The notes under the pieces were generated by a model. That model searched no databases. It was not told the origin of the DNA and saw only the letters and a program-made list of their open reading frames with translations. This document shows positions 55,901 to 63,440 of a stretch of DNA of 64,000 nt, piece after piece; the stretch's first letter is position 1, and every line of letters begins with the position of its first letter. The stretch comes from Microbacterium halimionae (GTDB taxonomy: Bacteria > Actinomycetota > Actinomycetes > Actinomycetales > Microbacteriaceae): positions 558,001-622,000 of the forward strand of contig NZ_JAAOZB010000001.1 in NCBI RefSeq assembly GCF_011761265.1, read 5' to 3'. A program made the translations under genes and the position numbers.

Positions 55901-57236
55901 GCACGGCTGGGGAATCGTGAAGACGAACTATTTGCAGGGCGCCGGAAGCGGCACAGTCGAAACTGAGCTCACTGTCGCCGACAGTGTTGTGACCGGTTAC
56001 CAGTCGGGCGGCATTCTGTTCGACGGGGCGCGCGGCGCCGACGGTGACGCAGCGAACCTCGAGCGATCGGGCATCCGCCAGCACGGGTACGTTACGGGCA
56101 CCGTTGTGACCGGATCGGCGAACCCGCTCTACCCGCAGGTAGGTGTGCGCTTCACGAGCGGCTTCGACGGTTTCGTGTCGGGCAGCCGCATCACGGGCAA
56201 CACGTTCGCCTCTGAACCGACCCGCGGTGTGGGCGTGGAGTTGCGCGACTCGGGTGCTGTCGAAGTAAGTGATTCGGTCATCACCGCAAACGGCGTCGCG
56301 GTCGCAAACCGGGATGCTGCGGGCACGGCTCCGCGGACCGATGCACCGGTCACGGTGCGCGGTAGCATGACGGACGGGCTGTCGGCAGACGGTTCAACTG
56401 TCACCGTGCTCGACCCCGCCCAGAGCGAGCCGGGCAACGTGCCGATGACTGTTGGTGCCGTCACTGACAACGCACCGACGAGCATGATCATCGACCCGGG
56501 AACGGGCCTTGAGCTCGAATCCGGCGACACGATCGCACCTCTCGTGCGTGCCAATGACGACTTCGCCGTCACTTCGGTGTCGTTGCTCGTCGACGGCGAG
56601 TCGGTATCGAGCTCTTCAACGTCTCCGTACACGTTCTCGTGGACTGCTGCTGATGCCAACAAAGGCGAGACCGTCGCCTTGACGGCTGTCGTCACTGACT
56701 CTTCGGGTCAGTCGACAACGTCGGACGTCGTCTCCGTGAAAGTAGCGGGCGATGAAGAACCCGGAACTGAAGAACCGGGCACTGGGGAGCCAGGAACAGA
56801 AGAGCCCGGAACAGGTGAGCCGGGAACGGAAGAACCCGGAGCGGCGACCCCGAGCATCGCACTCTCCGCGATGACGGTGCAGGCCGGCGGAAAGATCACT
56901 GTGAGTGGTTCTGGGTTCGCACCCGGTGTCACCGTGCGCATCGAGTTGCACTCGACACCTGTCGTGCTCGGTGAGGCACTCGCTGCGGCTGATGGAAGAA
57001 TCAGCACAACAGTGACGATCCCTGCCACAACCGCTGCGGGAGCACACGTGATGCATGCCTACCTCGGTGACACCTCGGTAGCGACTGCAGACGTGACTGT
57101 CTCCGCGGCAAACCCGCTGGCAACGACGGGTGGTGTGATCTGGACAATGGGCATCATCGTGGGGCTCATGCTGCTCGCCATCGGTATCGCACTGCTGCTG
57201 GTGATCCGAGGCAGAAGCCGCAACGCGCTGAGCTAA
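52989..57236 (+). CDS. LAXTG-anchored alpha/beta hydrolase and beta-helix surface protein
   Basis: The 1415-residue protein has a signal peptide (KFAGRALIAIP then a hydrophobic core cut near ALAA-PTT, about residue 53). An alpha/beta-hydrolase domain follows at about 115-480, with oxyanion HGNHGSC (His142) and the nucleophile elbow GHSRGG (Ser253). A middle beta-sandwich is rich in Asn and Asp, then a right-handed beta-helix lies at about 810-1150 (GMQCPAANFTNIQDAVDYAA), an Ig-like module, and a Pro/Glu/Gly/Thr spacer at 1256-1287. The end is a sorting signal: LATTG at 1377-1381, a membrane helix and RGRSRNALS. LAXTG is the class E sortase motif. The start is GTG with ggaga before it. Substrate is unknown; ester or polysaccharide targets are possible. 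Confidence 0.85.
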   Translation: MRFRMPSRAGSVTQETPTPPYTTSSRPKFAGRALIAIPVVVALLLPASPALAAPTTTEVPSIDKVATALETDELPDPLDRGTYTPLTIQETKLGLAELQEPNSSGAAPTAGTSQAPESLEIRGALYYPADRTEPSPLIVLVHGNHGSCDSGQNSSTASCAEFKRNEAGYAYLGENLASWGYTVFSLSQDQLMMRQDGTSGKGMHQRRMLIAAALDALTAANQPGGLLVDEHTTIGDALAGKLDMTRIGLMGHSRGGDAVTSFIDYNRIRTDGPRYPIRGIIALAPVDYERKAPYGVPFMTILPFCDGDVSNLQGARFFERSQYINGTNPFPSIQVSHLGANHNWYNSVWFADGQDGNSTGDAACGNTLPTSDRNVAPNNLRLSGAASYDPMSYVRDNSDTYNPLVNTKISGDPERMGDQEKLGLATMAAFFRRYVGGEGAFEPYMTGELSDTATHEQVPASACPTSESGTRIDCAERVSTSYFAPSNERIDIVRPEIENPLTLNALGGSLSGSGFVNPYLDNGAVDPLPETTDQGFDWCDPEPDEFAPGVLGKSTQPTGAKACPLPGKADQGGQNSTRENAPINHSYGRQLALAWESQSTATLKAQIPDASKDASGLKALALNADVNYFDSRNPGSARLNDVGELLPVNWNPAATTQDFKIVLTDTEGNEASVNAGDPRWGNALHMTTGTVTPSTHMVLEQLRVPLTEFSSQGVDVSSLASLELRFGTDGTPTSGSIQLADVRFQEAAADAPLILSDGRALNQGAGSGAPTSGPDPEAYLAGFDITAGELSLPDTVSDTASNSTWVVDDDGMQCPAANFTNIQDAVDYAAPWDTIVVCEGTYEESSTPVNSARVPVASGALNGLTINKPLKIKGAGADKVTIMPDQSLTTLAGTTPYLRDGGGNVITVSRQSLGSTDTNELFLDISGVTVTSGTVFAEAGIAFLNTAGRVSDSVVGPLKTAETAEELAANPHGWGIVKTNYLQGAGSGTVETELTVADSVVTGYQSGGILFDGARGADGDAANLERSGIRQHGYVTGTVVTGSANPLYPQVGVRFTSGFDGFVSGSRITGNTFASEPTRGVGVELRDSGAVEVSDSVITANGVAVANRDAAGTAPRTDAPVTVRGSMTDGLSADGSTVTVLDPAQSEPGNVPMTVGAVTDNAPTSMIIDPGTGLELESGDTIAPLVRANDDFAVTSVSLLVDGESVSSSSTSPYTFSWTAADANKGETVALTAVVTDSSGQSTTSDVVSVKVAGDEEPGTEEPGTGEPGTEEPGTGEPGTEEPGAATPSIALSAMTVQAGGKITVSGSGFAPGVTVRIELHSTPVVLGEALAAADGRISTTVTIPATTAAGAHVMHAYLGDTSVATADVTVSAANPLATTGGVIWTMGIIVGLMLLAIGIALLLVIRGRSRNALS
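56755..56850 (+). repeat. EPGT-type tandem repeats in the surface protein
   Basis: Repeats of a roughly 15-base unit encode EEPGT/GEPGT six times in a row. This is a wall-spanning flexible spacer, and could vary in copy number between strains. Confidence 0.9.
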
Positions 57237-57248
57237 GCGCGTGAAAAC

Positions 57249-57298
57249 AGGATGCGAGGACGCCGCCTCTCCGGGGCGTCCTCGCATCCTCTTTTGTT
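57249..57298 (+). terminator. Strong terminator after the surface protein
   Basis: A 16-base stem, aggatgcgaggacgcc with ggcgtcctcgcatcct, closes a 10-base loop and is followed by cttttgtt. This ends transcription 13 bases after the surface protein stop. Confidence 0.92.
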
Positions 57299-57355
57299 GC
57301 TGATAGTCGAGCTGGCAGCTTGACTTCGAGGTGCTTCAAGATCGAGCGTTAGACC

Positions 57356-58339
57356 ATGACCACGACGCCCGAAATGATCGCCCGGCAACAACCTCTCGCT
57401 ACCGACTTCGGATACCGCACGACAGCCGCCGAGGTAATTGCGGGACACGACCTCGCGGGTAAACGCGCGATCGTCACGGGCGGGTACTCCGGGCTCGGTC
57501 TCGAAACCGTCAAGGCGCTCGCCGGGGCTGGCGTGACTGTCGTTGTGCCTGCGCGTCGGCCGGATGCTGCGGCATCCGCTCTCGCTGGCGTCACTGGCGT
57601 CGAGGTCGAATCCATGGACCTGAGTGATCTCGAATCTGTCGCCGCATTCACTGCGTCGGTGCGAGGCGCGGCCAAGCCAATTGACCTTGTGATTGATGTT
57701 GCAGGTGTGATGGCACCCCCTCAGGGTCTGACCGCACAGGGGTGGGACACGCAGTTCGGAACGAACCACCTCGGACACTTTGCGCTGGTCAGTGGAGTTG
57801 CACCACTTCTAGTTGAAGGCTCGCGTGTCGTGTCGTACTCGTCGACGGGGCACTATCGCTCGCCAGTGTTGTTCGACGACATCAATTTCGAGTCGACACC
57901 GTATGACCCATGGGTGGCCTACGGGCAGGCAAAGACTGCCAACGCCCTGTTCGCCGTGGGCCTCGATGCCCGAGCTGCCAACCGCGGGATTCACGCCTTT
58001 TCAGTGCACCCGGGTGGAATTATGACGGATCTTCAGCGTCACATTTCGAAGGAAGAACTGATCAAGCGGCAGTGGATCGACGCCGACGGCAACCCCAACC
58101 CGCTGTTCAAAACACCGGCCGAAGGTGCCGCCACGGGGCTCTGGGCCGCCACAGCGCCCGAACTGCTGACGCGCGGTGGTGTGTACTGCGAAGACTCTTC
58201 TATCAAGGGCGTCGTGTCGGCCGACCATGCGGATATGACGACGGGTGGCGTCAAAGAATGGGCCATCGACGTTGACTTCGCCGACCGCCTCTGGGATCTC
58301 TCGGTTGCGGCGACGGGCCTCGATCCCTTCAGCGAGTAG
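57356..58339 (+). CDS. Short-chain dehydrogenase/reductase
   Basis: The 327-residue protein has the NAD(P) motif TGGYSGLG at 41-48, a serine pair at 162-163 and the catalytic Tyr189-x3-Lys193 in YGQAKTAN. At the usual NNAG site it has DVAG, a variant seen in some retinol/WW-oxidoreductase-like SDRs. These use NAD(P)H to oxidise or reduce alcohols and carbonyls. ATG 57356 gives an N terminus of about 33 residues before the first strand. Substrate is unknown. Confidence 0.88.
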   Translation: MTTTPEMIARQQPLATDFGYRTTAAEVIAGHDLAGKRAIVTGGYSGLGLETVKALAGAGVTVVVPARRPDAAASALAGVTGVEVESMDLSDLESVAAFTASVRGAAKPIDLVIDVAGVMAPPQGLTAQGWDTQFGTNHLGHFALVSGVAPLLVEGSRVVSYSSTGHYRSPVLFDDINFESTPYDPWVAYGQAKTANALFAVGLDARAANRGIHAFSVHPGGIMTDLQRHISKEELIKRQWIDADGNPNPLFKTPAEGAATGLWAATAPELLTRGGVYCEDSSIKGVVSADHADMTTGGVKEWAIDVDFADRLWDLSVAATGLDPFSE

Positions 58340-58345
58340 CGCGAA

Positions 58346-58915
58346 CTACACACCGGTGTCGAGGCGATCGATGGCTTTCACGATTCTCCTCGAGAGGGCT
58401 TCGTCGTTCGTGGCCGTGACGAGCGGGTGCAACACCGAATATCGCTCGCCACGGCTCAACGCGTCAAACCGAGCGCGCGCAGTCGGCGATGCGTTTAGTG
58501 CGTGCTCGAATTCTGCTGGCACGACGATGGTCGCTGAGCCGGCGTAGGCGCGGTCCCATCGACCGTCAGCTTGGGCGCGGTCGATCTCGGCCTGGCCACG
58601 CGGCCGAATCCGACCTTCGCGCGTAAGCCGCTCGACGTGCTCGAGATTTCGCTGCGACCACATCGAGCGTGCGCGGCGGGGAGTGAACCGTTGCAAAAAT
58701 GTGGCCGCATCGTGGGAACGCTTTTGGCCATCGATCCACCCACTGCAGAGGGCTTCGTCAAGAGCCTCGGCATAGGTGAGTGATGTGGGGTGCACTGTGC
58801 CCTTCTTTGCGAGCGCCAGCCAGACTCCGTCAGAGGACTCTTCGTTGGTGTCGAGCCAGGCGCGCCATGCCGCTGCATCCGTCACCATAAACGGAACGAT
58901 TGCCACTGCTGTCAT
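58346..58915 (-). CDS. YdeI/OmpD-associated-family protein
   Basis: The 189-residue protein has AWRAWLDTNEESSDGVWLAL, YAEALDEALCSGWIDGQKRS, RFTPRRARSMWSQRNLEHV and a C-terminal DUF-type block starting PAEFEHALNASPTARARFDA. These are the hallmarks of bacteriocin-protection YdeI-like proteins, of unclear biochemical role. ATG 58915 is fixed by the tctcctcc-type site on the reverse strand before it. It converges on the SDR gene with six bases between. Confidence 0.82.
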   Translation of the reverse strand: MTAVAIVPFMVTDAAAWRAWLDTNEESSDGVWLALAKKGTVHPTSLTYAEALDEALCSGWIDGQKRSHDAATFLQRFTPRRARSMWSQRNLEHVERLTREGRIRPRGQAEIDRAQADGRWDRAYAGSATIVVPAEFEHALNASPTARARFDALSRGERYSVLHPLVTATNDEALSRRIVKAIDRLDTGV

Positions 58916-59030
58916 GTTCTCCTCCGGGTGGGATGTCGCCGAGTGTAGAGCGCCGGGGCGTGGAGTTCGGAGCTCTTTGGCGGTGTTCTGTGATCGCTTC
59001 GTGTCGCGTCCGCTGCAGTGGCGGGTGTGA

Positions 59031-59612
59031 TCAGGGCGTGAGTTCGGCGGCGCGGCGATAGAACGTGGAACGGGAGATCCCGAGGTCGCGGATGACCTGC
59101 GCGGTGGTTTCGCCGTTCTGGATGAGGTGGAGCGCGCTGCGTATTTGACTGTCGGTGATCCGCCGGGGCCTTCCGCCGAGATGCTTGCCGGCTGCACGTC
59201 TCTTGCTGACGGAGTCGGTGATTCGTTCGCTCTTGATGTCGTGTTCCATCTGCGCGAGAGCGGCCATGATCGTGAACAGCATCGAACCCATCGGTGTGGA
59301 GGTGTCTACGTCCCCGCCGCCAAGATTCAGGACTCTAAGACCAGCGTCGATCTGGCGGAGCTCTTCCGCGAAAGCGAGCATGTTCTGTGTGGACCGTCCG
59401 AGACGGTCAAGCGTGGTGATGACGAGGGTGTCACCCTCCTCCAGCGCGTCGACTGCTCGATCGAATTGTGGGCGTGACGCCCGGGCACCCGAGACGCCCT
59501 GATCGACGTAGAGGTCGTCGCGCCGGACCCCGGCCGCGAGGAGGTCTGCTTCTTGCCGGTCCGTTGACTGCTGACGCGTTGATACTCGCGCGTACCCAAT
59601 CAGCTTCCCCAT
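59031..59612 (-). CDS. Serine recombinase/resolvase
   Basis: The 193-residue protein has the resolvase catalytic domain with nucleophile Ser11 in YARVSTRQQ, the arginine motif TTLDRLGRSTQNM, the long E helix (AALAQMEHDIKSERI) and a C-terminal Hin-type helix-turn-helix ending RSTFYRRAAEL. It is the size of Tn3-type resolvases or small invertases. It may be the remains of a transposon: no transposase or res-like repeats are clear nearby. It separates the core-like genes from the SDR/TetR module. Confidence 0.92.
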   Translation of the reverse strand: MGKLIGYARVSTRQQSTDRQEADLLAAGVRRDDLYVDQGVSGARASRPQFDRAVDALEEGDTLVITTLDRLGRSTQNMLAFAEELRQIDAGLRVLNLGGGDVDTSTPMGSMLFTIMAALAQMEHDIKSERITDSVSKRRAAGKHLGGRPRRITDSQIRSALHLIQNGETTAQVIRDLGISRSTFYRRAAELTP

Positions 59613-59996
59613 ATGTGCTCCCGTGGTGTCTCATAACTAACAGTGAGTACTTGAATCCGAGCATCAACTTATGACGCATAGTTGCGGGACTCGCCGACAT
59701 TGAAGAATTCGCAGGGCGCGCTGTGGTCAGTCATGCACTCATGGGGCGTCCTGAAACTCTAGCTTTTCAAGACAGTTCTCGACCGCATCCTCCCTATACA
59801 AAAGAGGTGTGCTCTCGCAAGCTGGCGGTGTATTTGTCGGGTCATGTCACCGAACGCCTCGAGGGTGAGCGCCACGGTGAGGTCGTCGCTCAGTCCAAGA
59901 ATGACCGTGGAGGTGACCGGCGTGCCGGCAACGGTCGTGCGGAACTATAGGACGCCGCCGACGGGTTAAAGTTCCGGATCGGTGGGAGGGAACCGC
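59613..59996. other. Gene-free stretch after the recombinase
   Basis: In these 384 bases I see no convincing gene. A frame on the plus strand from 59723 has poor coding look, and a reverse frame containing LSDDLTVALTLEAFGDM may be a fragment of a lost gene. A res or recombination site for the neighbouring recombinase could lie here, but no repeat pattern is obvious. Confidence 0.45.
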
Positions 59997-60698
59997 TCAG
60001 CCGTAGAGGCGGCTGGGGTCGCCCCCGAGGGCGGCTTTGACGAAGCGGGCGGGGTCGTCCACGAGCACTTCGATCATGCTGGCCTCTACGCCATCGAGAC
60101 TGGCACGCGCGACGTCCGCTGGGTCGATCTTCGGTCCCTCAACCCCGGCCATCATGTCGGTGTCCGCCCCGCCGAGGTGGACACCCTGCACGAGGATGTT
60201 CTGGCCTGCGAGTTCGACGCGAATGCCGTTGCTCATGTTCCATTCCGCTGCTTTGGCCACAGAGTAGGAACCCGATCCGGCGGCGGTGGCGACCCAAGAC
60301 AGGACCGAAAGCACATTGACGATGACTGCCTCGTTCTGGTGGCGAAGTGCGGGCAGGAGCGCCCGGGTCACGCGCAGGGTGCCGAACAGGTGGGTTTCAA
60401 GATCTGTGCGGATGTCATCAAATGGTGCGGTGAGGAGATCTGCTCCTGTGGTGATTCCGGCGTTGTTGATGAGGAGTGTAACGTCGGACGCGACCTTCGC
60501 GGCCTCGGCGATGGAGTCCTGGTCGAGGAGATCGAGTCGGAGCGGGACAACGCGTGGGTCGTCTACGCGGATGGTTTCGGGGTGTCGAGCGGTGGCATAC
60601 ACCTTGCTTACACCTCGTACAAGGAGCTCCTCGACGAAACTCCGGCCGATGCCTCGGTTGGCGCCGGTAACCAGGGCGACTGATTTTTCGATGTTCAT
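59997..60698 (-). CDS. Short-chain dehydrogenase/reductase
   Basis: The 233-residue protein is a classical SDR: TGANRGIG at 11-18, INNAG at 77-81 and Tyr145-x3-Lys149 in YSVAKAAEW. It lies 72 bases downstream of the TetR gene on the same strand, so the two are probably one unit. Substrate is unknown. Loss of SDR activity is not suggested; all catalytic residues are present. Confidence 0.9.
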   Translation of the reverse strand: MNIEKSVALVTGANRGIGRSFVEELLVRGVSKVYATARHPETIRVDDPRVVPLRLDLLDQDSIAEAAKVASDVTLLINNAGITTGADLLTAPFDDIRTDLETHLFGTLRVTRALLPALRHQNEAVIVNVLSVLSWVATAAGSGSYSVAKAAEWNMSNGIRVELAGQNILVQGVHLGGADTDMMAGVEGPKIDPADVARASLDGVEASMIEVLVDDPARFVKAALGGDPSRLYG

Positions 60699-60770
60699 GC
60701 GTTCTCTTCCGGTTGGCGGGACGGTGCCCGCGGTGTGCGATTTGCCGTACCGCGTCGGTGACGGCGCGAG

Positions 60771-61343
60771 TCAGGGACCTGGGAAGGGTTGGCCCCACCC
60801 GTTGACCGTGATCTCGAGGAGGCGATTTCGTGCGTCACGGTCTGGTAGTGAGCTGATCGCCATGGCCATCGCCATCAGCTCGTCAATCTGGATGTCCGCC
60901 CGGATGTCGCCGGATGTCTTACCCACGTGCAGGAGGCGCCCACCGGCACCGGCGATCACGTCATGGCAACTCGGCATGTCGCTCGCCTGGTCGTCGGGCG
61001 GGGGTCCGATGACGGCAGCGAGACCGGATGTGCGGTTGGCCATGTCCACCAGAGCGCTGAACCACGAGGCGAACGCAACGTTGGGGTCATCCGCCATCAG
61101 CTCGTCGGCCTGCTGCGCAATCTGGTCCGCACGATCCTTGAAGATCGATTCCAGAAGGTTCCAGCGGGTCGGAAAATGACGATGCAGGGTGGCCGAGCCG
61201 ACCCCTGCTTCGCGCGCGATCTCCTCCAGCGAGACCCCCGTACCGTCGCGAGCGATTAACTCTGCGGCCGACTCGAGTAAGCGACCGCGACTGCGCAGCG
61301 CGTCTGCGCGCATACCTCGACGTCGATTTTCCTCTTCCGCCAC
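60771..61343 (-). CDS. TetR/AcrR-family transcriptional regulator
   Basis: The 190-residue protein has a TetR helix-turn-helix (SLEEIAREAGVGSATLHRHF) at about residues 36-55 and a variable ligand-binding helical domain. It starts MAEEENRRRGMRADALRSRG. It is divergent from the NTF2-like gene, with an inverted repeat in the 171-base gap, and precedes an SDR gene. It likely represses both directions, with a small substrate as inducer. Confidence 0.9.
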   Translation of the reverse strand: MAEEENRRRGMRADALRSRGRLLESAAELIARDGTGVSLEEIAREAGVGSATLHRHFPTRWNLLESIFKDRADQIAQQADELMADDPNVAFASWFSALVDMANRTSGLAAVIGPPPDDQASDMPSCHDVIAGAGGRLLHVGKTSGDIRADIQIDELMAMAMAISSLPDRDARNRLLEITVNGWGQPFPGP

Positions 61344-61416
61344 TACTTCTCCTCTCCTCGCACGTGTCCCTGATGCCCAGTCGGCTCGTCAGCACCGACC
61401 TCGACCCATCATGCCA

Positions 61417-61463
61417 CAAACGGGGTGGAACCCCATATAGTAAGTGGGGGCGCCCACCGTTTG
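61417..61463. promoter_or_regulatory. Inverted repeat in the TetR divergent promoter
   Basis: CAAACGG at 61417-61423 and CCGTTTG at 61457-61463 form an inverted repeat spaced by 33 bases, with a smaller ggggtgg/cccacc pair inside. It is placed between divergent starts, where a TetR operator is expected. The long spacing makes the exact site uncertain. Confidence 0.4.
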
Positions 61464-61514
61464 TTGGGTGTCTTCGTCTCTTCGAGGCGAACGACTCGAA
61501 GGAAAGGAAGACTC

Positions 61515-61976
61515 ATGGGCAACACCAAGCAGGAGGACCTCGCGCTGCACGCGGAGGTCGTGGACGTGGTCACCCGCTATGCGAGCGGTATCGATCGGCG
61601 CGACTGGACACTGTTCCGCAGCGCGTTCGCCGACGACGCAAAGGTCGACTACGGGCCGTTCATGGGCTCGTGGGAAACGGGTGACGATTTCACCGCGTTC
61701 ATGCGGGAGTCCCATTCGCCCGCGGGGCTGAGTGTCCATCGGATGACCAACATCGTCATCACCGGCACTGACCCGCTGACCGCACGGACCTACGGCGACG
61801 CCCTGCTGCAGCACCGTGATGACCCCACCACGGTTGACCACAGCGCCGGGTACTACGACGACGTGTTCGTCCGCACCGAGGGGGGGCTGAAGATCGCTTC
61901 TCGCACCACCGTCGCGGTCGTGCACGAGCGGCTGTCGAACAACATGGCTGCAGGCAACGCTGACCTGCCCGCCTGA
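61515..61976 (+). CDS. NTF2/SnoaL-like protein
   Basis: The 153-residue protein has a single SnoaL-like fold: VVTRYASGIDRRDWTLFRSAF then DDAKVDYGPF, HRMTNIVI and IASRTTVAVVH. In similar proteins the Asp/His pocket catalyses dehydration or isomerisation of small molecules. ATG 61515 has ggaaggaaag-type purines before it. It is the first gene of a unit with the downstream flavoprotein gene, though a hairpin lies between. Confidence 0.82.
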   Translation: MGNTKQEDLALHAEVVDVVTRYASGIDRRDWTLFRSAFADDAKVDYGPFMGSWETGDDFTAFMRESHSPAGLSVHRMTNIVITGTDPLTARTYGDALLQHRDDPTTVDHSAGYYDDVFVRTEGGLKIASRTTVAVVHERLSNNMAAGNADLPA

Positions 61977-62012
61977 CAGGTGACCACACCCACCGGCTCT
62001 CCGCGCTCGTGA

Positions 62013-62046
62013 AGGATGGGGCGTCCGTACGCGGACGCCCCATCCT
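62013..62046. terminator. Hairpin between NTF2-like and flavoprotein genes
   Basis: A perfect 15-base stem, aggatggggcgtccg and cggacgccccatcct, with a four-base loop, and no T tract. It may attenuate or end transcription from the NTF2-like gene. Confidence 0.65.
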
Positions 62047-62167
62047 CGCGTCCATCAACGCGGTCGATCGGCCCTCGCCAATGGAGGCGTGCGCTGCCGC
62101 TTGGGTGCAGACCACTCGGCACGTTCTGCCTCACCACCGCCACATCCGCAGTCCGACAGGAACAGAC

Positions 62168-63214
62168 ATGTCCCACCTTGCACTTTCCATACTCGACCTC
62201 GTTCCCGTCCGCGACGGACAAAGGTCCTCCGACGCGGTGGCCGCTTCAATCGCGCTTGCCCGGCGCGCGGACGAGTTCGGCTTCACCCGTTACTGGCTCG
62301 GCGAGCACCACAACGTCCCATCAGTCGCCTCCACCAACCCCGCGGTCCTCCTCGGGGTCCTTGTAGGCCACACCGAGCGCATTCGGCTCGGTTCTGGCGG
62401 GGTCATGCTGCCCAGCCATGCGCCCCTCGTCATCGCGGAGCAGTACGCGGCATTGGAAGCGGCAGCGCCTGACCGCATCGACCTCGGGATCGGGCGCGCG
62501 CCCGGCTCCGACCCCATAGTCACCGCCCTACTGCAGCCCGGCGGACACGCCAGCAATGTCACTCGCCTGCCGGAGCACTTGCAGCAGATCAGGGCGATGA
62601 TGTCCCCCCGAGGGGCCAGCTTGCAGTTGTCCGGGGGTGGGCAGTACTCGGTGTACGCAACACCCATGGCTGGCTCGAGTCCCTCGCTCTGGCTCCTCGG
62701 CACAAGTGAGTACTCCGCACGGCTCGCGGCACGTCTCGGGCTGCCCTATGTTCTCGCTCACCAAACCTCCGAGGAACACACCCACCGACTCCTGGACCTA
62801 TACAGAGCGCAGTTCGAAGCGAGCGACCAACTGCGCGCTCCCCGAGCGCTTCTCACAGTGACGCTCGTCGTCGCCGACTCCGACGCTGACGCTCGCCGCC
62901 TCGCGCTCCCGCAACTGCAACACATGGCCCGCCTCGGCAGTGGCACCTCGCTCGGTCCAATGCAGACGGTGGAAGCGGCCGCACACACGGTCCTGACTGC
63001 GTCCCAATCAGAACTCGTCGACGGCCTGCTTGAACACCTGTTCATCGGCGAAACCGGCGCGGTCGCAGAAAGGCTCGCCGAATTTGCCGCCCGGATCGGG
63101 GTCGATGAAGTTATGATCGGGCCGGCAGCGGGCGGGTCGATTACTGACCCAAGAGACCGTTTCCCCGCGCGTGAACGCACTCTCGAACTACTCGCCGCCC
63201 GCATGTGGCGCTGA
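62168..63214 (+). CDS. LLM-class flavin-dependent oxidoreductase (luciferase-like)
   Basis: The 348-residue protein has the bacterial luciferase-like barrel: LSILDLVPV at the start, YWLGEHHNVPSVASTNPAVL, GSGGVMLPSHAPLVIAEQYA and RIDLGIGRAPGSDP. It should use a reduced flavin and molecular oxygen, or deazaflavin F420, to oxidise a small substrate. ATG 62168 is chosen because the first barrel strand begins directly after it. It is on the same strand as the NTF2-like gene. Confidence 0.88.
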   Translation: MSHLALSILDLVPVRDGQRSSDAVAASIALARRADEFGFTRYWLGEHHNVPSVASTNPAVLLGVLVGHTERIRLGSGGVMLPSHAPLVIAEQYAALEAAAPDRIDLGIGRAPGSDPIVTALLQPGGHASNVTRLPEHLQQIRAMMSPRGASLQLSGGGQYSVYATPMAGSSPSLWLLGTSEYSARLAARLGLPYVLAHQTSEEHTHRLLDLYRAQFEASDQLRAPRALLTVTLVVADSDADARRLALPQLQHMARLGSGTSLGPMQTVEAAAHTVLTASQSELVDGLLEHLFIGETGAVAERLAEFAARIGVDEVMIGPAAGGSITDPRDRFPARERTLELLAARMWR

Positions 63215-63440
63215 TGCCAACCCCTCGGCCCGCATCTCGACACGGAGCGATGCGATGCGAGAAGGCCGCCACCAAGGGCTGCTGCCCACACTCCCCACCA
63301 GGAAGTACCAGCGCTTCGCGCCGACTCGTGAGACGTCTCGCAACCCATGCGATGCAACACAGCTATTGCCCGGAAGGAGCGACACGGAGCGATCACAGAA
63401 CGCCGCCATTTAGCGTCGAAGGTCACACGCCGGGGCGACA

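Noticed and set aside
56755..56850. Regular repeats that could suggest a CRISPR array or minisatellite
   Set aside because: The repeats have no spacers and stay in frame as an EPGT protein spacer.
59723..59950. A 75-codon plus-strand frame after the recombinase
   Set aside because: It has no ribosome site, an odd composition and no recognisable family; the stretch is better described as gene-free.
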